Numbered from the stretch's first letter, positions 33,336 to 41,923 are shown. The stretch is 64,000 nt of DNA from Ruminococcaceae bacterium KH2T8 (GCA_900111435.1 FOIY01000002.1:407957-471956), one strand, 5' to 3'. Notes: generated from the sequence alone by a model not told the origin. Numbers and translations: made by a program.

Positions 33336-35738
33336 TTAATTGTGCGATATCCTGATGTCGGTCAGGGCAACCTGATCTCCCGTTAGAGCTGCATATATCG
33401 TGCCGATATCGTCGTTGATGATCAACGTATTTACCAGATGGATACCTGCGTCGTTAGCCTCTATATGGATCTTGTCGCCGTCGCGGTCGATCCTTATCTC
33501 ACAATCAACACCTTCTTTATTTCTCGCCTTCCAGTCATTCCAGCTCTCGAACTCTTCGGATTCGGTAACATGAAGCTTGTTATAGACATGCTTATCCGTC
33601 TCCCAGCTCTCTCCGTCAAGTCTGACCAGCGTCAATTCACGGCAATCGGGGCTGTCAAATCTTCCGTTAAAGGAACTGAAAAGGCTCAGGAAAGGACAAT
33701 GCCAGATAAGCCTTGCAGTAGGAAGGCTCTTCGCATGAAACCTGATGACTATATTTCCTTCCACAGGTATCGATTCAGAATATTCTGTCCTCCAGCCGTC
33801 GATCTGAACATTAGGAATATCTCCGGCAGGAGAATCTATGTAACTAATGAGTTCCGCTATCCTGGGAATATAGTCGTGGCTTACGGGCTGCTCGGACTTA
33901 TCGATATCAACATCGCTTATATAGCAGTATTCTCCTGTAAGGCACAGATATGCATACCTTGTCGCATCGACTAAGGCTACGGTAAACCTTATCGTCCTCA
34001 ATTCATTATCGATCGTTAAGAGAATATGGTCCTTATACTTAACGGCAGTGATCGTATACCTTAGTGAATCGATATTGGCCCCGATATAGTCGATCTCATC
34101 GAACTTTTTCTTATCAGTTATCTCAATCGAAACCTTTCGTGCCGATCCGCATTCATGATGACCGTCAGCCCTTATGACTGCATATTTGGTATAAGACATC
34201 TCCTCTGCCTTCTTATCGCTTTCATGGATCCTGGCATCAAGAGAATCAAAAAGTATAAGTGACGGAAGTGACGATTCATTAAGATGATCCTTGTCCGTCT
34301 GATTTTTTAAGGTGATGGTAGTCTCATTTCTGGTTATCAGGATACCTTCCGAATATGCGGAACCGTACTCTTCACACTTAAGCTCGTTCCTGCCCGCGAG
34401 CTCTCTTATCTCATCTCTTTCCTTCATGATGTATTCGGAATCAAGATCGATAAGATGCAGCATTATCTTGGCATACTGCGGATCGAACTGGGTACCGGAG
34501 CACTTTATGATCTCTTCTCTTACTTTCTGCTGAGGGATCGGATCCCTGTAGCTTCTCTTGGATGTCATGGCATCGTAAGCATCGGCGACTGCGATGATTC
34601 GCGCTATCTGAGGGATATCGTCTCCCTTAAGACCTTCCGGGTAGCCCTTTCCGTCATATCTTTCGTGATGAGAATTGGCGCCGATACTTAAATACGGAGA
34701 CTTACTGATACTCGAAAGGATACTTTTACCAATGACCGTATGCTGCTTAATGGCATTGTATTCCTCATCAGTAAGGCGTCCTTCCTTATTGATGATCGAG
34801 TCCTTGATACCGATCTTACCTACATCATGAAGAAGCGCCGCGAAATAGATCTCTCTGCACTGATCTTCATCCATGCCGGAAAGCCTGGCGATCTTCTCCG
34901 AATACTCGGCGACTCTGGTCGAATGACCGTGGGTATACCTGTCTTTGGCATCGATGGCATTAACAAGCGCTTCCGCAGTCTGCTCAAAGAGCGTCTGAGC
35001 CGTCTGCTGTTCTTCGATAAGAAGTTCGATCTCTCGCTGATTAGCGGCGCTTACTTTCTCATTAACATCGCTGATAGCGATGATATAGAGCATTACTACC
35101 AGACCTACAAGCGTGATATTGGTAAAAGACAGACCATAGAAGACCACCTGAAAGAGCGAAGCAACTACAGGCAGTGACGAAAAGAGCAGGATACCTGTGA
35201 AAAGCCTGATACTCAGATGTTTTCTGTACGAGATAGTAGTCGATGACTGAAGTACCCACATGAGCATCGGAATCAGATAGCACAGCACAAAGCCGTGAGA
35301 TCTGACATAATGATTCGTCTCATCGAAAGTGTAATAAAATCCCGTAAACTGAGATATCGTAACGAGTACAAGACCTACACCGAAAAGAACGTCAACGATA
35401 TAAAGCCTCTTATTAACATTTTTAGCATTACCATCGGTCAGATAAAGGTCTTTCAGATACTGGTTAAAGCTGAATATCATGAACAGCGTCAGCGCGAAGA
35501 CAAAATAGTTGCTGATCCTGACCATCCACCAACCCGCTACACTCGTATCTCCCCTGTAGATATAAGCGAACCTGTCGAATATCAGAAGGAACATGGATCC
35601 GATAGTCATCATGAGGAGTGAAGACTTTCGCTGAGGCGAAAAGACCTTACTTATCAGGACAAAGATGACCATGACCGCACAAATGCCGGTCAGAACGAGC
35701 ATTATATCAAGTTGAATATCCTTCAATAACTCGATCAA
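33336..35738 (-). CDS. HD-GYP domain protein with membrane-spanning N-terminus
   Basis: Predicted cyclic-di-GMP phosphodiesterase or related signalling hydrolase of about 800 residues. Seven or so hydrophobic spans fill residues 10-235, followed by a helical linker and an HD-GYP domain with HDVGKIGI and the full HHERYDGKGYPEGLKGD signature, then DAYDAMTSKRSYR. About 320 residues of beta-rich sequence follow (from ITRNETTITLK), without a recognised domain, possibly a lectin-like sandwich. TTG 35738 is chosen because AAGGTG lies 7 nt upstream; an ATG six codons earlier has no such site. It precedes pnp, which has its own promoter. The C-terminal part is unusual for this family. Confidence 0.85.
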   Translation of the reverse strand: MIELLKDIQLDIMLVLTGICAVMVIFVLISKVFSPQRKSSLLMMTIGSMFLLIFDRFAYIYRGDTSVAGWWMVRISNYFVFALTLFMIFSFNQYLKDLYLTDGNAKNVNKRLYIVDVLFGVGLVLVTISQFTGFYYTFDETNHYVRSHGFVLCYLIPMLMWVLQSSTTISYRKHLSIRLFTGILLFSSLPVVASLFQVVFYGLSFTNITLVGLVVMLYIIAISDVNEKVSAANQREIELLIEEQQTAQTLFEQTAEALVNAIDAKDRYTHGHSTRVAEYSEKIARLSGMDEDQCREIYFAALLHDVGKIGIKDSIINKEGRLTDEEYNAIKQHTVIGKSILSSISKSPYLSIGANSHHERYDGKGYPEGLKGDDIPQIARIIAVADAYDAMTSKRSYRDPIPQQKVREEIIKCSGTQFDPQYAKIMLHLIDLDSEYIMKERDEIRELAGRNELKCEEYGSAYSEGILITRNETTITLKNQTDKDHLNESSLPSLILFDSLDARIHESDKKAEEMSYTKYAVIRADGHHECGSARKVSIEITDKKKFDEIDYIGANIDSLRYTITAVKYKDHILLTIDNELRTIRFTVALVDATRYAYLCLTGEYCYISDVDIDKSEQPVSHDYIPRIAELISYIDSPAGDIPNVQIDGWRTEYSESIPVEGNIVIRFHAKSLPTARLIWHCPFLSLFSSFNGRFDSPDCRELTLVRLDGESWETDKHVYNKLHVTESEEFESWNDWKARNKEGVDCEIRIDRDGDKIHIEANDAGIHLVNTLIINDDIGTIYAALTGDQVALTDIRISHN

Positions 35739-35828
35739 GCTTACACACCTTCCCATGATGATCTTTATAAAATTATTTTAATTTAAGGGTATGTGCTATT
35801 TGATTAACTAAGTAATAAGAATATGTAA

Positions 35829-35860
35829 ATATCTCCGCCGTATATAAACGACGGAGATAT
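35829..35860 (-). terminator. Probable terminator of the carboxyltransferase operon
   Basis: ATATCTCCG (35829-35837) pairs with CGGAGATAT (35852-35860), a 9-bp perfect stem, followed on the minus strand by an AT-rich but not strictly T-only tail. It lies 26 bp after the last gene of the operon, so it is the likely end of that transcript. Confidence 0.6.
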
Positions 35861-35885
35861 CGAAAAATACATTGTTTAGGTCTTA

Positions 35886-37271
35886 TCACCAGATAACGTT
35901 GATCTCTTTTACTTCCTCGATATGATCACGCTTCTTGATGAAATCGGGAGCAACCTGAGGGAAGAGCGCACAGGAGAGAACATCCTCTTCACTCTTTGCG
36001 AAGTCCTTAACGGAATCACGAAGCTCATCCATCTCATTTGCGAGAAGATCAGCGGGACGGCACGTGATGACTTCCTCATCCCCGAGTGCTTGCTTGCGGA
36101 TCTCTTCGTTTACTTCACCCGGGAGTCTTCCGTACTTACCCTGAAGGAGCATCTTGGATTCCTTCGTGAATGTCTTATATCTGCCCATAAGGACATTAAG
36201 AACAGCCTGTGAACCTACGATCTGGGATGTAGGAGTTACAAGGGGCGGATAACCGAAATCCTTTCTTACTCTCGGAACTTCTGCAAGAACCTCTTCATAC
36301 TTATCTTCTGCATTTGCCTGCTTGAGCTGTGACAGAAGGTTCGAGAGCATTCCTCCGGGAACCTGATAGATAAGAGTGTTGGGATCTACGCGAAGAACCT
36401 TGGGGTTCAGGATACCCTCATCCTGCATCTTCTGAGCAACGCCCTTAAAGTGTGCTGCTGCCTTGTTAAGAGCCGAAAGATCAAGTCCCGTATCTCTGGG
36501 AGTGCCCTTGAATGCAGCGACTAAAGACTCAGTAGCAGGCTGGGATGTACCGGTAGCCATGGGAGACAGCGCACAGTCAATAATATCTACGCCTGCAAGA
36601 GCTGCTGCGTAGTAGATCATGGAACCGGTACCTGTCGTATCGTGTGTATGAAGATGGATAGGAAGATCAACCGCTTCCTTGAGCTTGGTCACAAGTGAAT
36701 AAACATCCTTGGGAAGGAGCAGATTAGCCATATCCTTGATACAGATAACGTCTGCACCCATCTGCTGTAACGTTACAGCCTGCTTTACGAAATACTCCTC
36801 ATTATGAACGGGAGATGTCGTATAGCTGAGCGCAGCCTCGCATGTTCCGCCGTAATTCTTTACGGCCTTCATGGCTACTTCCATATTACGGACATCGTTA
36901 AGAGCATCAAATACTCTTACAACATCGATACCGTTTTCGATCATCCTTCCGCAGAAGGAATCAACTACATCATCTGCATAATGCCTGTATCCGAGGAGAT
37001 TCTGACCTCTAAGGAGCATCTGCAAAGGAGTCTTGGGCATAGCCTTCTTTAAAACACGAAGTCTTTCCCAGGGATCTTCTCCGAGGAAGCGCATACATGA
37101 ATCAAATGTCGCACCGCCCCAGCATTCGATGGACCAGTAACCCATATTGTCGAGGATCTCGCATGCGGGAAGCATATCCTCGATACGCATTCTCGTAGCG
37201 GCATGGGACTGATGAGCATCGCGAAGGATGGTATCAGTTATACAAAGTTTCTTTTCGGGCATCTGAAGCAT
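35886..37271 (-). CDS. Pyruvate/oxaloacetate carboxyltransferase subunit (OadA / transcarboxylase 5S type)
   Basis: Cytosolic carboxyltransferase that moves CO2 between biotin and pyruvate/oxaloacetate. The 461-residue TIM-barrel protein has TDTILRDAHQS with the metal-binding Asp, the carbamylated Lys in ICIKDMANLL and the metal-binding IHLHTHDTTGTG. Unlike full-length OadA it lacks a C-terminal biotin domain, which is encoded by the gene just upstream. That arrangement, and the size, match the 5S subunit of methylmalonyl-CoA:pyruvate transcarboxylase; a pyruvate carboxylase B or oxaloacetate decarboxylase alpha subunit is the alternative. It follows the biotin carrier gene by 1 bp. Confidence 0.88.
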   Translation of the reverse strand: MLQMPEKKLCITDTILRDAHQSHAATRMRIEDMLPACEILDNMGYWSIECWGGATFDSCMRFLGEDPWERLRVLKKAMPKTPLQMLLRGQNLLGYRHYADDVVDSFCGRMIENGIDVVRVFDALNDVRNMEVAMKAVKNYGGTCEAALSYTTSPVHNEEYFVKQAVTLQQMGADVICIKDMANLLLPKDVYSLVTKLKEAVDLPIHLHTHDTTGTGSMIYYAAALAGVDIIDCALSPMATGTSQPATESLVAAFKGTPRDTGLDLSALNKAAAHFKGVAQKMQDEGILNPKVLRVDPNTLIYQVPGGMLSNLLSQLKQANAEDKYEEVLAEVPRVRKDFGYPPLVTPTSQIVGSQAVLNVLMGRYKTFTKESKMLLQGKYGRLPGEVNEEIRKQALGDEEVITCRPADLLANEMDELRDSVKDFAKSEEDVLSCALFPQVAPDFIKKRDHIEEVKEINVIW

Positions 37272-37272
37272 A

Positions 37273-37650
37273 TCACTCTACCTCAAAAAGAAGTTCGCCT
37301 GCTGCGACGGTCTGACCCTGAGCAACAGCGATGGACTTGATCTTACCCGCCTTGGGAGCATTGATGTCATTCTCCATCTTCATTGCCTCGAGAACAACTA
37401 CGGACTCGCCTGCATTGACAGTATCGCCTACATTCTTGTTGACTCTGAGGATCGTGCCGGGCATCGGAGCCGCTACGGAACCTGCGCCGCCTGCCACAGG
37501 AGCTGCTGCCTTAGGTGCCGATGCTGCGGGCTGTGTCTTGGGAGCTGCCGCGGGAGCCTTTGCAGGAGCTGCAACTGCAGCACTGCCGTCAAGAAGCTCT
37601 ACATCGAGTTCATATGCCTTACCGTTAAGTGTGATCTTATACTTGCTCAT
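37273..37650 (-). CDS. Biotin carboxyl carrier protein (transcarboxylase 1.3S type)
   Basis: A 125-residue biotin carrier that shuttles CO2 between the two carboxyltransferase subunits. It has a beta-rich N-terminus, an Ala/Pro-rich flexible linker (about 25-60) and a biotinyl domain with APMPGTI and the biotin site EAMKME, biotin Lys at 91, 34 residues from the C-terminus as is usual. Size and layout match the 1.3S subunit of Propionibacterium transcarboxylase. Its ATG overlaps the upstream stop (TAATG). Confidence 0.92.
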   Translation of the reverse strand: MSKYKITLNGKAYELDVELLDGSAAVAAPAKAPAAAPKTQPAASAPKAAAPVAGGAGSVAAPMPGTILRVNKNVGDTVNAGESVVVLEAMKMENDINAPKAGKIKSIAVAQGQTVAAGELLFEVE

Positions 37651-37841
37651 TAAAGTTCATCCTCCAGAGTGTACTTTTTATATGTGATATTGTTTTCCTG
37701 AATATATCTTTGAAGAGGGCTGAGGCTCATCTCGCGAAAGCTCTTAACGCGGATATTCTTCGCGTCCGTGCCCGTCTCCTCAGCGATAGCGGCAACAGCC
37801 ATTGCCACGATATCTTCTTTTGTAAGTTCTGTATCGGCCAT
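37650..37841 (-). CDS. Small acidic protein of the carboxyltransferase operon, unknown role
   Basis: A 63-residue protein, MADTELTKEDIVAMAVAA at the start, with no membrane span or cysteine. The start ATG 37841 is set by AGGAGGAAAT directly upstream; an in-frame codon 18 bases earlier is less likely. It ends in YKKYTLEDEL. It lies between the 12S-like and 1.3S-like genes and shares a TAATG with the latter, so it should be made in step with them. It could be an assembly or stabilising subunit comparable to small delta/epsilon subunits of methylmalonyl-CoA decarboxylases, but there is no clear family match and it lacks the membrane anchor of OadG. Confidence 0.7.
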   Translation of the reverse strand: MADTELTKEDIVAMAVAAIAEETGTDAKNIRVKSFREMSLSPLQRYIQENNITYKKYTLEDEL

Positions 37842-37855
37842 ATTTCCTCCTGTGA

Positions 37856-39406
37856 TCAAAGCGGGATATTTCCGTGCTTCTTGCTCGGTATCTCTTTTTC
37901 CTTAAAGCGGAGCATATCGAGAGCCGCAACGATCTTCTCACGTGTCTGCTCCGGAAGGATGACTTCGTCAACATATCCGTTCTTCGCAGCGACATAAGGG
38001 TTCATGAACTTATCGTTATATTCGTCGATGAGCTCCTGCTTCTTAGCCTCCAGGTCTTCTGCCTCGGAGATAGCCTTTCGTCCGATGATGGCAACCGCTC
38101 CCGAAGCACCCATAACTGCGATCTCAGCGATAGGCCAAGCATATACGACGTCAGCACCGAGACCCTTGGAGTTCATTGCGATATAAGCTCCGCCGTAAGC
38201 CTTTCTCATGATGATGCTGATCTTCGGAACAGTAGCCTCGGAGAAAGCATAGAGAAGCTTAGCGCCGTGACGGATGATACCGTTATGCTCCTGATTTGAA
38301 CCGGGCATAAATGCAGGTACGTCTACGAGTGTGAGCAAAGGGATATTAAAGCAGTCACAGAATCTGATGAACCTTGCTCCCTTATCGGAAGCATTGATCT
38401 CAAGAGAACCTGCGATGCAGTTGCTCTGATTAGCAACGATACCGATCGTATCTCCGTCGATCCTTGCGAATCCGACAACGATATTCTTAGCAAATTCAGA
38501 CTGAACTTCCATGAAGCTTCCGAGGTCGATGAAAGAGTTGATAACATCTCTCACATCGTATGCTGCCTTGGGATTGGAAGGAACGATCTCGGGGATATCA
38601 GCGCAATTATCAACTGCAGTTCCGGGAACATTATCGGGGAACTCAGTATTGCTGTCAGGCAGATATCCGATGAGCCTTCTTACACCGTTAAGGCACTCGA
38701 GATCATTCTCATATACGAAATGAGCAACGCCGCTCTTAGCTGCGTGAACTGCCGCACCGCCAAGGTCTGAAGCTGTGATCTCCTCACCTGTTACTGACTT
38801 AACGACCTGAGGACCAGTGATATACATCTGGCTGGCACTCTCTGTCATAAAGATGTAGTCACAGATAGCAGGAGAATAGCATGCACCGCCTGCGCAGGGT
38901 CCGAGGATGACCGAGATCTGAGGGATGACACCTGATGCCATCGTGTTTCTGTAGAAGATATCGGCATAACCTGCAAGTGAATCGATACCTTCCTCGATCC
39001 TTGCTCCGCCACTGTCATTCATGGAGATAAAGGGAGCCTTCATATCCATTGCCATATCCATGGCTCTGCAGATCTTCATGGCATGAGCCTTACCGAGTGA
39101 TCCGCCGTTGATCGTAAAATCCTGTGAAGAAGCAAATACGGTCCTGCCGTGCACCTTACCGTATCCGGTGATGACACCGTCACCCATCTTGCGCTTCTTA
39201 TCCATGCCGAAATCAACAGCGGTAGAAGTTACCATATCGTTGATCTCAACAAATGTATCGTCATCAAAAAGGGCTTCCATACGCTCTCTGGCAGTCAGCT
39301 TTCCCTGAGAATGCTGCTTTGCGACTCTTGCTTCGCCGCCTGCTTCGAGTATGGAGTCCTTGTAGGCTGTAAGCTTTTCAATGCTTTCTGACCATTTATT
39401 GTCCAT
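37856..39406 (-). CDS. Acyl-CoA carboxyltransferase (MmdA / transcarboxylase 12S type)
   Basis: Biotin-dependent carboxyltransferase acting on an acyl-CoA, most likely methylmalonyl-CoA/propionyl-CoA. The 516-residue protein has the two crotonase-like halves of the family: N-terminal GKLTARERMEALFD, then DFTINGGSLGKAHAMKI, the CoA-pocket SGGARIEEGIDSL and GPCAGGACYSPA, and in the C-terminal half VDVPAFMPGSNQEHNGIIRHGAKLL in two adjoining segments plus RKAYGGAYIAMNSKGL. It heads the four-gene operon (12S, small protein, 1.3S, 5S). No biotin carboxylase and no membrane decarboxylase subunit accompany it, which favours a transcarboxylase over an ATP-dependent carboxylase or sodium pump. Confidence 0.92.
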   Translation of the reverse strand: MDNKWSESIEKLTAYKDSILEAGGEARVAKQHSQGKLTARERMEALFDDDTFVEINDMVTSTAVDFGMDKKRKMGDGVITGYGKVHGRTVFASSQDFTINGGSLGKAHAMKICRAMDMAMDMKAPFISMNDSGGARIEEGIDSLAGYADIFYRNTMASGVIPQISVILGPCAGGACYSPAICDYIFMTESASQMYITGPQVVKSVTGEEITASDLGGAAVHAAKSGVAHFVYENDLECLNGVRRLIGYLPDSNTEFPDNVPGTAVDNCADIPEIVPSNPKAAYDVRDVINSFIDLGSFMEVQSEFAKNIVVGFARIDGDTIGIVANQSNCIAGSLEINASDKGARFIRFCDCFNIPLLTLVDVPAFMPGSNQEHNGIIRHGAKLLYAFSEATVPKISIIMRKAYGGAYIAMNSKGLGADVVYAWPIAEIAVMGASGAVAIIGRKAISEAEDLEAKKQELIDEYNDKFMNPYVAAKNGYVDEVILPEQTREKIVAALDMLRFKEKEIPSKKHGNIPL

Positions 39407-39439
39407 ATTAAAGATCCGTCCTAGTCTTTATTTGATAAT

Positions 39440-39467
39440 ATGTTAACACTAATACTTTGATTGTCAA
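39440..39467 (-). promoter_or_regulatory. Predicted promoter of the transcarboxylase-like operon
   Basis: On the minus strand a perfect TTGACA (39462-39467) is 16 bp from TAACAT (39440-39445), which is preceded by TGT, an extended -10 element. It lies about 35 bp before the operon's first start codon. Confidence 0.6.
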
Positions 39468-39524
39468 ACTAATTAGGACATATATGGACAGAGTCTTACA
39501 AATTTGCCTATGTTCGGGAACTTA

Positions 39525-41438
39525 TTACTGATCTTTTACCTTCTGAAGATCCTCGAGCCAGACCTTGGACGAAGCATCCGAAGGCATTCTCCAGTCGCCC
39601 CTCGGGGACAGCGTAACGGTACCGACCTTAGGACCGTCAGGAAGACATGATCTCTTGAACTGCTGCATGAAGAAGCGCTTGATGAACACCTCTTCCCACT
39701 TATAGATAGTTTCCTTATCATATGCGCCGTCGAAAGCGACCTTAGCGATCCTGTAGATCTTTGAAGGAGCAAATCCGAATCTCAGGAAATAATACATGAA
39801 GAAATCGTGAAGCTCATAAGGTCCGACGAGATCCTCTGTCTTCTGTGAGATGGTGCCGTCAGCCGTAGGAGGCAAAAGCTCCGGAGATACAGGTGTATCT
39901 ACTACATCCTGAAGCACCTTACTGAGGTTCGCATCTATATCCTTAGTCCTTCCCGATTCGTAAGATACGAGATATCTGACGAGAGTCTTAGGGATAGAGC
40001 AGTTAACGCCGTACATGGACATATGATCGCCGTTATATGTTGCCCATCCGAGAGCGAGCTCGGAGAGATCACCGGTACCTATAACGATACCACCCGCCTG
40101 ATTTGCGATATCCATGATGACCTGTGTCCTCTCCCTGGCCTGGGAATTCTCATATGTTACATCGTGGATTTCGGGATCGTGTCCGATATCCCTGAAGTGC
40201 GTATTTACGGCATCCTTGATATTTACTTCCTTGAGAGTTACGCCATAAGCATTGGCGAGCTCTACGGAATTGTTCTTTGTCCTTGCGGTCGTACCGAAGC
40301 AAGGCATGGTAACGGCAATTATGCCCTTTCGACCAAGGCCAAGTCTGTCGAAAGCATGAACTGCGACTATAAGAGCGAGCGTAGAATCAAGTCCGCCGGA
40401 AAGGCCTACAACTGCAGTCTTACAGTTGATATGGTGAAGTCTTGTGGCAAGACCCATTGCCTGCATGGTAATGATCTCTTCGCAGCGTCTTTCGAGATCG
40501 CCCTTCATACGGGGAACGAAAGGAGTCCTGGGGAAATCCCTTCTAAGGTCAAGATCAGCCTTTGGCTCAGTATCAAAGAAGACCTTTGAGATATTATCGT
40601 CAGTCTCGAAAGTATTGGCTCTCTGCCTCTCATGAGCGAGCCTCTTTAAATCGATATCGGCATAGATGACTTCGACTTCATCAAACTTCTTAGTCTCCGC
40701 AAGCACCGTACCGTTCTCACAGATAAGGTCATGCCCTGCAAATACCATATCCTGTGTCGATTCACCAAAACCGCAGTCGCTGTAGATATATGCACCGAGT
40801 GTTCTGGCACTGTTCATGGATACGAGCTTTCTCCTGTATTCGCTCTTACCGATCACTTCGTCTGAAGCTGAAAGATTACAGATGATCATGGCTCCGTTGG
40901 TCGCATATCCTATAGACGGAGGATTAGGGACCCACAGATCCTCGCATATCTCAACGGCAAAGGTGAAATCCTTATATGCTTCATTCTCGAAGATGATATT
41001 ACCGAAGAGGATTCCGTCAGATGTCTCGGCAATACCTTCAAAAGGCGTAAAATGACGAAGCTCGTAAAACTCCGAATAATTAGGGATAAATCTCTTGGGG
41101 ACAAGGCCGAGGATATTGCCTTTTGATATAACCGCGCCAACGTTATAGAGCTTACCTTCAAATCTGTAAGGAAGGCCTACTACTGCTGCGATATTAAGAT
41201 CTTTCGTCTCATCGACGATCTTAAGTAGCGCCTCATAAGCGGCATCCGTAAAAGTATCCTGATGAAAAAGGTCACCGCATGTATAACCCGTTATGGAAAG
41301 TTCCGGAAATACTATAAGAGAACAGTCTTCCGCAGAAGCAGCCTTGATGAGCATTATGATCTGATCACTGTTATATTCGATATCAGTGATCCTTGTCTTA
41401 GGTGTAGCTGATGCAACTCTTATAAATCCGTCTTTCAT
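39525..41438 (-). CDS. nadE: Glutamine-dependent NAD+ synthase
   Basis: Final step of NAD+ synthesis, amidating nicotinic acid adenine dinucleotide with ATP and glutamine. The 637-residue protein has an N-terminal nitrilase-type glutaminase with its triad in FPELSITGY (Glu), LVPKRFIPNY (Lys) and VEICEDLWVP (Cys), then an ammonia-dependent synthetase domain with the PP-loop VGLSGGLDST and later IGTGDLSELALGW. It is the long glutaminase-fused form, so it does not need free ammonia. It is flanked by terminators and promoters on both sides and is probably transcribed alone. Confidence 0.96.
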   Translation of the reverse strand: MKDGFIRVASATPKTRITDIEYNSDQIIMLIKAASAEDCSLIVFPELSITGYTCGDLFHQDTFTDAAYEALLKIVDETKDLNIAAVVGLPYRFEGKLYNVGAVISKGNILGLVPKRFIPNYSEFYELRHFTPFEGIAETSDGILFGNIIFENEAYKDFTFAVEICEDLWVPNPPSIGYATNGAMIICNLSASDEVIGKSEYRRKLVSMNSARTLGAYIYSDCGFGESTQDMVFAGHDLICENGTVLAETKKFDEVEVIYADIDLKRLAHERQRANTFETDDNISKVFFDTEPKADLDLRRDFPRTPFVPRMKGDLERRCEEIITMQAMGLATRLHHINCKTAVVGLSGGLDSTLALIVAVHAFDRLGLGRKGIIAVTMPCFGTTARTKNNSVELANAYGVTLKEVNIKDAVNTHFRDIGHDPEIHDVTYENSQARERTQVIMDIANQAGGIVIGTGDLSELALGWATYNGDHMSMYGVNCSIPKTLVRYLVSYESGRTKDIDANLSKVLQDVVDTPVSPELLPPTADGTISQKTEDLVGPYELHDFFMYYFLRFGFAPSKIYRIAKVAFDGAYDKETIYKWEEVFIKRFFMQQFKRSCLPDGPKVGTVTLSPRGDWRMPSDASSKVWLEDLQKVKDQ

Positions 41439-41468
41439 GAGAGATCTCCCTTAAAGTTAGTCACAGGT

Positions 41469-41474
41469 ATTATA
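41469..41474 (-). promoter_or_regulatory. Probable -10 box of nadE
   Basis: The minus strand reads TATAAT about 30 bp upstream of the nadE start. The -35 position falls in the T-run of the rpsO terminator and is not well defined. Confidence 0.4.
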
Positions 41475-41490
41475 CAACTTACGTATGGTA

Positions 41491-41519
41491 TAAAAAAGGA
41501 CTGCCCTTGCGGACAGTCC
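41491..41519 (-). terminator. Terminator of rpsO
   Basis: On the minus strand GGACTGTCC-GCAA-GGGCAGTCC (one G:T pair) followed by TTTTTT, about 28 bp after the rpsO stop. Confidence 0.9.
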
Positions 41520-41546
41520 CTGTTAGCTTCTTGCGATTCGCCGGAA

Positions 41547-41810
41547 TTACTTTCTGATTCCAAGCTTAGCGATGATAGCTCTGTATCTCTCGATGTCTAC
41601 CTGTGCAAGATAGTCAAGGAGACCTCTTCTCTTACCAACCATCATAAGAAGTCCTCTTCTGGAGTGGTGGTCACCCTTGTGAGTCTTAAGGTGCTCAGTG
41701 AGGTGATTGATCCTTGCTGTAAGAATAGCGATCTGAACCTCAGGGGATCCTGTGTCGCCTTCCTTGAGAGCGTACTCTTTGATGATCTCAGCCTTGTTGA
41801 TTGCTGCCAT
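41547..41810 (-). CDS. rpsO: 30S ribosomal protein S15
   Basis: Primary 16S rRNA-binding protein of the small-subunit platform. The 87-residue product (family norm about 89) reads [13 protein letters not shown] at the start and contains the signature region [14 protein letters not shown], the rRNA-binding [12 protein letters not shown] and a C-terminal [15 protein letters not shown] 41810 is chosen because GGAGG lies 8 nt upstream; the open frame extends 24 codons further but through the leader. The gene stands alone between its own promoter and terminator, not next to pnp as in most bacteria. Confidence 0.97.
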   Translation of the reverse strand: MAAINKAEIIKEYALKEGDTGSPEVQIAILTARINHLTEHLKTHKGDHHSRRGLLMMVGKRRGLLDYLAQVDIERYRAIIAKLGIRK

Positions 41811-41840
41811 TGTAGTGTCCTCCATATTTTTAATATAAAC

Positions 41841-41884
41841 CTGTGACAAAGAAACGGTCGGACGATCCGAGATCTGTGTCACGG
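41841..41884 (-). promoter_or_regulatory. Structured rpsO leader, candidate S15 autoregulatory element
   Basis: In the predicted rpsO leader the minus strand forms CCGTGACA (41884-41877) paired with TGTCACAGG (41849-41841 region) with one bulged A, enclosing a second hairpin TCGGA-TCG-TCCGA (41870-41858). S15 is known to repress its own mRNA through differently shaped leaders in different bacteria; a two-stem element just upstream of the ribosome binding site fits that role. The function is inferred. Confidence 0.5.
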
Positions 41885-41894
41885 CAACTTAGAG

Positions 41895-41923
41895 ATAATA
41901 TCACATGCATTAATCCTTTGCAA
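41895..41923 (-). promoter_or_regulatory. Predicted rpsO promoter inside the end of ftsY
   Basis: On the minus strand TTGCAA (41918-41923) is 17 bp from TATTAT (41895-41900), the latter preceded by TGA, an extended -10. The -35 box lies in the last codons of ftsY. Confidence 0.6.

Noticed and set aside
33336..35738. Sporulation or chemotaxis histidine kinase
   Set aside because: Although membrane-bound with a coiled linker, it has a full HD-GYP signature and no kinase H-box or ATPase motifs.
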